Shown in pieces: positions 6,672 through 10,737 of a stretch of 10,737 nucleotides of DNA; position 1 is the first letter of the stretch, and each line of letters opens with the position of its first letter. Position numbers and translations under genes: made by a program. The notes beneath the pieces were generated by a model. That model made no database searches and was not told the DNA's origin. It was given only the letters and a program-made list of their open reading frames with translations. The stretch comes from Eubacteriales bacterium (GTDB taxonomy: Bacteria > Bacillota > Clostridia > Christensenellales > CAG-138): the NCBI GenBank assembly GCA_030695285.1, contig JAUYTF010000232.1, forward strand, positions 1 through 10,737, read 5' to 3'.

Positions 6672-6700
6672 ATTATACGAAAAAAATTAAAAATGCGCAA
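6672..6700 (-). promoter_or_regulatory. Sigma-A-type promoter of plsX
   Basis: The -35 TTGCGC (6700-6695), a 17-base AT-rich spacer and a perfect -10 TATAAT (6677-6672). The start of transcription would be near 6665, inside or beside the palindrome CGCATGCG (6654-6661), which could serve as an operator. It lies downstream of the rpmF terminator, as expected for the first promoter of a new unit. Confidence 0.85.
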
Positions 6701-6754
6701 CGCAAACAGGTGTTTACGTATGCTTATCCTCCGCACAGGACGTTTATCGGCAAG

Positions 6755-6790
6755 CAAAAAGACTTCCCGTGTGAAAAAACACGAAAAGTC
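6755..6790 (-). terminator. Rho-independent terminator after rpmF
   Basis: GACTTTTCGTGT (6790-6779) pairs with ACACGGGAAGTC (6772-6761) over 12 bp including two G-U wobbles. The loop has 6 bases and a T5 tract follows. It ends the DUF177-rpmF transcript. Confidence 0.9.
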
Positions 6791-6812
6791 CTTGTGCTCT
6801 TGCAAAACTTGC

Positions 6813-6829
6813 TGTCGAAGGGTTCGACA
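6813..6829 (-). other. Perfect hairpin directly after rpmF
   Basis: TGTCGAA and TTCGACA form a 7-bp stem with a 3-base CCC loop, about 20 bases after the rpmF stop and before the main terminator. It has no T-run. It may protect the mRNA 3' end or be an incidental inverted repeat. Confidence 0.35.
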
Positions 6830-6848
6830 TATTTCGAAGGACGGATGA

Positions 6849-7049
6849 TCAGGCGTTCTTCTTTTCCTTCTGTTCCATGTCGACGACCAGCTTGCCGCCG
6901 TAATACCCGCACGTCTTGCATACCGTGTGGGACGGTACAAGCGAGCGGCACTGCGGGCACTCGCCTAGCTGCACTTCCGCAACTTTAAAGTTGGAAGCTC
7001 TGCGCGAATCACGCCTTGCCTTGGACGTTTTTCTCTTGGGTACTGCCAT
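6849..7049 (-). CDS. rpmF: 50S ribosomal protein L32 (zinc-ribbon form)
   Basis: L32 is a small basic protein of the large ribosomal subunit. The 66-residue product begins MAVPKRKTSKARRDSRRA, the conserved family start. It keeps the four zinc-binding cysteines C31, C34, C44 and C47 (CPQC and CKTC), so this is the zinc-containing version. A strong AGGAGGG lies 7 bases before the ATG. It follows DUF177 with a 47-base gap, the near-universal DUF177-rpmF pairing, and shares that gene's promoter. The transcript ends at the hairpin terminator about 60 bases downstream. Confidence 0.98.
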   Translation of the reverse strand: MAVPKRKTSKARRDSRRASNFKVAEVQLGECPQCRSLVPSHTVCKTCGYYGGKLVVDMEQKEKKNA

Positions 7050-7096
7050 GATAATCCCTCCTATTCTTCATCTGATAGCACGTCGGGCGAAAAACC

Positions 7097-7558
7097 CTAG
7101 GCTTCCTGTATGGTGCAATTACATGTGGTCGCGTTTCGATCCGCACCGCAGACGGGGCATAACCCCTGACAGTCCTCCCGGCAGATGCTCGCGATGGGAA
7201 GCTCTAAAAAGAGATTGTCCATCACGGCTTTGTCGAGCAAAAGCTCGTCTCCCGTATAAGGATAGGTCTCATCGTCCAGCGATGCGCCTTCTCCTTTTAC
7301 AAACCGCTCGGAAAAGGAAACATCCAGGTGATCGACAATTGGCTTCGTGCAGCGGGCGCAAACGGTATGGACAGCGCATTTCGCCTTGCCGCTCACCGTA
7401 AACCCCTTGCCGTCGTAGACATACGTTCCGCTGACCGAAACAGGTTCTGAGAACGCAATCGTACGCTCGCCAAACTCCTGCTCGGCAAACAACTCCGCCG
7501 CTTCAAACGAAAACAGCTCTCCCGTTTGCCGAATGGCGTTTGCAACTCGAATCCGCAT
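7097..7558 (-). CDS. DUF177 (YceD-like) protein, 23S rRNA accumulation factor
   Basis: This is a member of the DUF177/YceD family. In E. coli and in plant chloroplasts members are needed for normal 23S rRNA accumulation. The linked rpmF supports a role in 50S assembly, though the mechanism is unknown. I chose the ATG at 7558 (153 residues, MRIRVANAIRQTGELFSF), which matches the family's typical start; GGTGGAG lies just upstream. A longer frame back to a TTG at 7618 has no ribosome-binding site and extends almost to the transcription start. Cysteines C61, C67 and C70 form a first cluster. C126, C130, C134, C137, C146 and C148 form a second, with the family motif CQGLCPVCG. Confidence 0.93.
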   Translation of the reverse strand: MRIRVANAIRQTGELFSFEAAELFAEQEFGERTIAFSEPVSVSGTYVYDGKGFTVSGKAKCAVHTVCARCTKPIVDHLDVSFSERFVKGEGASLDDETYPYTGDELLLDKAVMDNLFLELPIASICREDCQGLCPVCGADRNATTCNCTIQEA

Positions 7559-7649
7559 GATCTCCACCGCCTTTGCTGCCGAGGAAATCGGCGCGAACCA
7601 ATCTGCCAGCGCGCACAAAACTACCGCGCGTTTCCACGCAACCTAGAGT

Positions 7650-7678
7650 ATTGTATCGGTTCACGTGTGTTTTGTCAA
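7650..7678 (-). promoter_or_regulatory. Sigma-A-type promoter of DUF177-rpmF
   Basis: The -35 TTGACA is at 7678-7673, the spacer is 17 bases, and the -10 TACAAT is at 7655-7650. The 5' untranslated leader would be about 85 bases. Its CCGATACAATACT block closely resembles the -10 region of the acpP promoter. Confidence 0.9.
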
Positions 7679-7693
7679 GAACTTACCTTGCCA

Positions 7694-7714
7694 GCTTGCG
7701 CGATTTTCGCAAGC
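7694..7714 (-). other. Hairpin after the YgiQ gene, without a U-tract
   Basis: GCTTGCG and CGCAAGC form a perfect 7-bp stem with a 7-base loop, about 20 bases after the radical SAM gene and 16 bases before the next -35 element. No T-run follows, so intrinsic termination here is doubtful. It may mark the 3' end of the divIVA-ygiQ transcript. Confidence 0.4.
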
Positions 7715-7736
7715 GATACGGCATGTTTTTTGCGCC

Positions 7737-9662
7737 TCAGCCTCTGTCGCGCTTTGGGGGGCGCCCGCCACTGCGCGCGTTCTTTTTCCCTCCGCCGCGC
7801 GTGGCGTTCCCGCCGCGCTGCTGCGGGCGGTTCATCGCGCTCGCGCGCTGTTCGTCCGGCGAGAGATAGTCTGGCGGAACCAGACAGTTTTTGCCGCTGC
7901 CGATGAGATCCTCGCGGTCAGCCGAACGCAGCGCTTTTCGAATCAGCGGCCAGTTTCTGCGGATGTGGCATTGCATCAGCGCACGCTGCATCGCCTTTTC
8001 TTCCCGCGTTTTGACAACATAGACCGTCTGCATCGAAGCAGGATCCAGCCCCGTATGGTACATGCAGGTGGAGGCTGTGCCGGGCGTGGGGTAAAAATCC
8101 TGCACCTGCTCTGGTCTATGCCCCGTCTGCTTGAGGTATTGCGCGAGCTCAATGGCATCGTGGATGTTGCTGCCGGGATGCGAGCTGATGAGGTACGGCA
8201 CGAGGTATTGCCGCATACCGAGGCTCTTGTTGATCGCTTCGTATTTCTGCACAAAACGCTCATAGACCGCGTGCGGCGGCTTATTCATATACTTGAGCAC
8301 GCGGTCGGAGACGTGCTCGGGTGCGACCTTGAGCTGGCCGCTCACGTGGTGTTCAATCAACTCGCGCAAAAACGTGTCGTCGCGATCCAGCATCGCATAG
8401 TCATACCGTACGCCGCTACGCACAAATACCTTCTTTACGCGCGGCAGCTCGCGGAGCTTACGAAGGAGCGCGACATAGTCGTCCTCGGACGTGTCGAGCT
8501 GTCTGCACGGCGTAAACCCGATGCACTGACGATCCGCGCACACGCCGCTCTTGAGCTGCTTTTCGCAGGCGGGATGGCGAAAGTTTGCGGTAGGTCCTCC
8601 TACATCGTGGATATACCCCTTGAACTCCGCGTCCCATGTCAGCTTTTCCGCCTCGACCAAGATCGAAGCGTGGCTCCTGCCCGTCACGACGCGTCCCTGA
8701 TGGAACGTCAACGCGCAAAAATTGCAGTTGCCGAAGCACCCGCGCGCGGACGTGATGGAAAACGAAACCTCCTCGATCGCGGGGATATACCCGCGATACA
8801 TCGGATGTGGCTTGCGCGTAAACGGCAGCGCGTAGACTTCGTCCAGCTCCTTGGTCGATAGCGGCCTCGCGGGCGGGTTGCAGAGCACAAAACCCCTTTC
8901 GTGCGGCTGGAGCAGGTGTTTGCCGCGCACGGCATCCTGTTCTCTGGTCTGTGCGTTAAACGCCTCGCAGTATTTTCTTTTGTCGTTGGCGACCTCGGTG
9001 TAGGAGGGCAGCAGAACTGCGCCTTTCACATCGTCAGCGCTGTTCACGCGCACACAGGTGCCGGGGATGTCTGTGATCTCGGAGACAGGCTTACCGGACT
9101 TGAGCGCGTCCGCAACCTGTACGATCGCGCGTTCGCCCATGCCGTAGATCAGGATATCCGCGCACCCGTCATAGAGGATGCTGTGCCTCACGCGGTTATC
9201 CCAGTAATCATAGTGCGCAAATCGTCTCAGGCTCGCTTCGATGCCGCCGATGACCATCGCTACGTTCGAGTACGCCTGCTTGCAGCGGTTTGCGTATACA
9301 ATCGTCGCGCGGTCAGGTCGCCTTCCGGCGATGCCTTCCTCGGTATAAGCGTCAATCGTTCTCCGCGATCCGGAGACGGAGTAATGGTTGACCATACTGT
9401 CGATGTTTCCCGAGGAGATGAGAAAAGCGAGCCTAGGTTTACCGAGCACGCGAAATGGCTCAACGCTGTGCCAGTCCGGTTGCGCAATGATGCCGACGGT
9501 ATAGCCCCGGCTCTCCAGCAGGCGTGTGATGATCGCCGCGCCGAAGCTGGGATGGTCGATGTACGCATCCCCGCTGACGAAAACGAAGTCAAGTTGATCG
9601 ATGCCTCTCGCGCGCATGTCCTCGCGGCTGACGGGCGGGAAAGCGTTCTTTTGTTTAGCCAT
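7737..9662 (-). CDS. YgiQ-family (UPF0313) radical SAM protein
   Basis: This is a radical SAM enzyme of the YgiQ/UPF0313 family. The family is widespread, but I know of no established reaction for it. Its 641 residues contain the expected three parts: an N-terminal radical-SAM-associated domain (about 5-285), the radical SAM core (about 300-505), and a DUF3362-type C-terminal part (about 515-620) with the characteristic PTPGTASTCMYHTGLDP. The 4Fe-4S ligands are C309, C313 and C316 in CFGNCNFC. The last 30 or so residues are a basic Gly/Arg-rich tail (QQRGGNATRGGGKKNARSGG and following), possibly RNA-binding. The ATG at 9662 lies 2 bases after the divIVA stop and has only a weak ribosome-binding site, so translation is probably coupled to divIVA. 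Confidence 0.95.
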   Translation of the reverse strand: MAKQKNAFPPVSREDMRARGIDQLDFVFVSGDAYIDHPSFGAAIITRLLESRGYTVGIIAQPDWHSVEPFRVLGKPRLAFLISSGNIDSMVNHYSVSGSRRTIDAYTEEGIAGRRPDRATIVYANRCKQAYSNVAMVIGGIEASLRRFAHYDYWDNRVRHSILYDGCADILIYGMGERAIVQVADALKSGKPVSEITDIPGTCVRVNSADDVKGAVLLPSYTEVANDKRKYCEAFNAQTREQDAVRGKHLLQPHERGFVLCNPPARPLSTKELDEVYALPFTRKPHPMYRGYIPAIEEVSFSITSARGCFGNCNFCALTFHQGRVVTGRSHASILVEAEKLTWDAEFKGYIHDVGGPTANFRHPACEKQLKSGVCADRQCIGFTPCRQLDTSEDDYVALLRKLRELPRVKKVFVRSGVRYDYAMLDRDDTFLRELIEHHVSGQLKVAPEHVSDRVLKYMNKPPHAVYERFVQKYEAINKSLGMRQYLVPYLISSHPGSNIHDAIELAQYLKQTGHRPEQVQDFYPTPGTASTCMYHTGLDPASMQTVYVVKTREEKAMQRALMQCHIRRNWPLIRKALRSADREDLIGSGKNCLVPPDYLSPDEQRASAMNRPQQRGGNATRGGGKKNARSGGRPPKRDRG

Positions 9663-9664
9663 TG

Positions 9665-10306
9665 TTATAGTTTACTTTCCGGCGGCTCTGCCGCTGTTGT
9701 CTCTGTTTGTTGTTGCACCGGTTCAACGTTGGCTGCCGGTTGCGGCTGCGTTGCGGACGCTCCCTGCAGGGGGTTATCGTAATCGAGGCTTTCGTGTTCC
9801 GCGATGTTGATCAGCAGCTCGTCCAGCCAGTTAGCTGCGGCGCTGGACATACGCTTAGCGCGCTTGTCCGCTTCTTCCGGCGTGAGCTCCTGCAGCGGAA
9901 TCGCGGCTTTCGCCTCTTCGATGATCTGCGCCTTTGCGTCCTCTTCGCCCTTGACGCGGCTGACTTTCGGCGCGCGCATGGATTTGTTAGCGCCGCCGTT
10001 TCCGCGCGCGATGGAGCGGGCCGCCGTCTTTTGTTCGTCGTCCCGGGCTTGTTCTCCTTCCGGCAAAGAGGGTTTTGCCTGACTCCTGCCAGAATCGATG
10101 GCCTTTTTCATGTCCGCAAACGGAATCTTCTGTCCGCGCTCCAGTTTTTTCATCAGATATTCCATGGCGGCGAGCATCTCACGCTTTTCTGCCTCGTAGC
10201 GCTCCAGCGTCTCAATGACTTCGTCGAGAAAAACATCTACCTGCTCGATTTCATAGCCCATGAAGGAGCGAGCGAATACTTGATTGACGATTTCATCCGT
10301 GCGCAT
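9665..10306 (-). CDS. divIVA: DivIVA-domain protein
   Basis: This is a DivIVA-like protein of 213 residues. The family binds curved membrane through its N-terminus and recruits partners to septa or poles. Here the N-terminal 60 residues carry the family pattern: MRTDEIVNQVFARSFMGYEI, then VDVFLDEVIETLERYE and a short coiled coil. The middle is charged and probably disordered. A second helical stretch at about 138-172 includes ANWLDELLINIAEH, and the tail is Pro/Gln/Thr-rich. The ATG at 10306 has a strong AGGAGGG 7 bases upstream. It lies downstream of sepF, its usual neighbourhood, although ylmG/ylmH are missing between them. A terminator separates the two genes and I see no strong promoter in the 50 bases that remain. 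This could be a DivIVA paralogue rather than the main polar protein. Confidence 0.88.
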   Translation of the reverse strand: MRTDEIVNQVFARSFMGYEIEQVDVFLDEVIETLERYEAEKREMLAAMEYLMKKLERGQKIPFADMKKAIDSGRSQAKPSLPEGEQARDDEQKTAARSIARGNGGANKSMRAPKVSRVKGEEDAKAQIIEEAKAAIPLQELTPEEADKRAKRMSSAAANWLDELLINIAEHESLDYDNPLQGASATQPQPAANVEPVQQQTETTAAEPPESKL

Positions 10307-10356
10307 AGAATTGCCCTCCTGCCTACAGAATGTTGCTAGGCCTCAACTGACCCGGT

Positions 10357-10389
10357 AAAAAATTGGCACACCAACTGTCTGATGTGCCA
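10357..10389 (-). terminator. Rho-independent terminator after sepF
   Basis: TGGCACATC (10389-10381) pairs with GGTGTGCCA (10372-10364) over 9 bp with one G-U, around an 8-base loop, followed by A and a T6 tract. It ends the sepF transcript about 30 bases after the stop and 50 bases before the divIVA start. Since no strong divIVA promoter follows, it may be leaky or act as an attenuator. Confidence 0.88.
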
Positions 10390-10421
10390 GTGAATTCTGT
10401 TTCGTTATGCGGTAATCCTGC

Positions 10422-10737
10422 TCAAACCAGGTCGCCGTAGTCGTCTTCGCCGTTGCCGACGACATCATAGTTGTTCGGGGCGACGACAAATATCCCGCGT
10501 GAAATCTTGCACATGGTGCCGTTGAGCGCATAGACGGCTCCGGAAAGAAAGTCTAAGATCCGCTGCGCGGTGTCCAGCTCCAGCTCTTCCATGTTGACGA
10601 TGACGGGCTTCCTGTTCTTCAGGTTGTCGATGATGCTCTGCGTGTCCTCATAGCTCACGGGATGATAAACGATCATCTTCATGCCGCCGGAGATGGGCAG
10701 ATTTGCGCCGGATGTATTCTGCGCGCGCTCGCTTCTG
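10422..10737 (-). CDS. sepF: SepF, cell division protein (C-terminal part, cut by window edge)
   Basis: SepF is a membrane-associated partner of FtsZ that helps align protofilaments and anchor the Z-ring in Gram-positive bacteria. The frame is open to the right edge, so the N-terminal membrane-binding helix is outside the window. About 104 codons are visible: a linker (SERAQNTSGANLPISGG), then the conserved SepF domain. That domain runs from MIVYHPVSYEDTQSIIDNLK through KNRKPVIVNMEELE and AQRILDFLSGAVYALNG to ISRGIFVVAPNNYDV. The protein ends in a short acidic tail (NGEDDYGDLV). A terminator follows. Confidence 0.95.
   Translation of the reverse strand, partial: RSERAQNTSGANLPISGGMKMIVYHPVSYEDTQSIIDNLKNRKPVIVNMEELELDTAQRILDFLSGAVYALNGTMCKISRGIFVVAPNNYDVVGNGEDDYGDLV

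Larger units (their letters stand above)
6538..6848. other. 311-bp intergenic region between rpmF and plsX
   Basis: No protein-coding gene is supported here. In the direction of transcription it holds a 7-bp hairpin (6829-6813) just after rpmF, the rpmF terminator (6790-6755), and the plsX promoter (6700-6672). An 8-bp palindrome CGCATGCG (6654-6661) follows near the expected transcription start, and then an untranslated leader of about 130 bases with one strong hairpin. Open frames that cross this region have no ribosome-binding site at a proper distance and end inside plsX in another frame. Confidence 0.7.

Noticed and set aside
7559..7618. Longer N-terminus for DUF177 starting at TTG 7618
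   Set aside because: There is no ribosome-binding site, the start would lie about 25 bases from the promoter's start point, and the family normally begins at the MRIRVAN-type sequence.
7694..7714. Intrinsic terminator after the YgiQ gene
   Set aside because: The stem is perfect but there is no T-tract after it, so it is listed only as a hairpin.
7665..8861. 398-codon plus-strand frame antisense to the YgiQ gene
   Set aside because: The minus strand encodes a complete radical SAM protein with all motifs. The plus frame is Arg/Ala/His-rich and has no recognisable domain or start signal.
8901..9782. 293-codon plus-strand frame across ygiQ and divIVA
   Set aside because: It is the mirror frame of two well-supported minus-strand genes, with no ribosome-binding site or family resemblance.

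Overview
The window is a chromosomal housekeeping segment from a Gram-positive bacterium. It most likely belongs to a GC-rich member of the class Clostridia (Bacillota). The evidence is the gene order DUF177 (YceD) - rpmF - plsX - acpP - rnc - smc - ftsY, which is typical of that group, together with SepF and DivIVA division/polarity proteins and near-consensus sigma-A promoters. All genes lie on the minus strand, so transcription runs from right (base 10737) to left (base 1). I cannot name the genus from the sequence.

Layout in the direction of transcription. A partial sepF enters at the right edge and ends in a good rho-independent terminator. divIVA and a YgiQ-family radical SAM gene follow as a tightly coupled pair. 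A strong promoter then drives DUF177-rpmF (23S rRNA/50S assembly), which ends in a second terminator. plsX has its own promoter and a structured leader of about 130 bases. acpP has its own near-consensus promoter and terminator. rnc and smc overlap by 4 bases (ATGA), and ftsY, cut off by the left edge, comes last. The genes cover cell division, ribosome assembly, membrane lipid synthesis, RNA processing, chromosome organisation and membrane-protein targeting. Several promoters and terminators divide what might be one long operon into at least four or five transcription units.

The one clearly unusual region lies between smc and ftsY (about 396-697). It is AT-rich, about one third GC by hand count, inside GC-rich DNA. 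It holds four complete 54-bp tandem repeats plus a fifth partial copy that is the start of ftsY itself. Each unit carries a Shine-Dalgarno-like AAGGTG, an ATG and the first eight codons of ftsY (MEKKPLFQ). All copies are in one frame, because 54 bp is 18 codons. The result is a chain of tiny ORFs in the ftsY leader. The last one stops 3 bases before the ftsY ATG, and the ftsY ribosome-binding site lies inside its final codons. This is either a leader with serial translational coupling or a minisatellite formed by duplicating the ftsY start region. Everything else is conventional.
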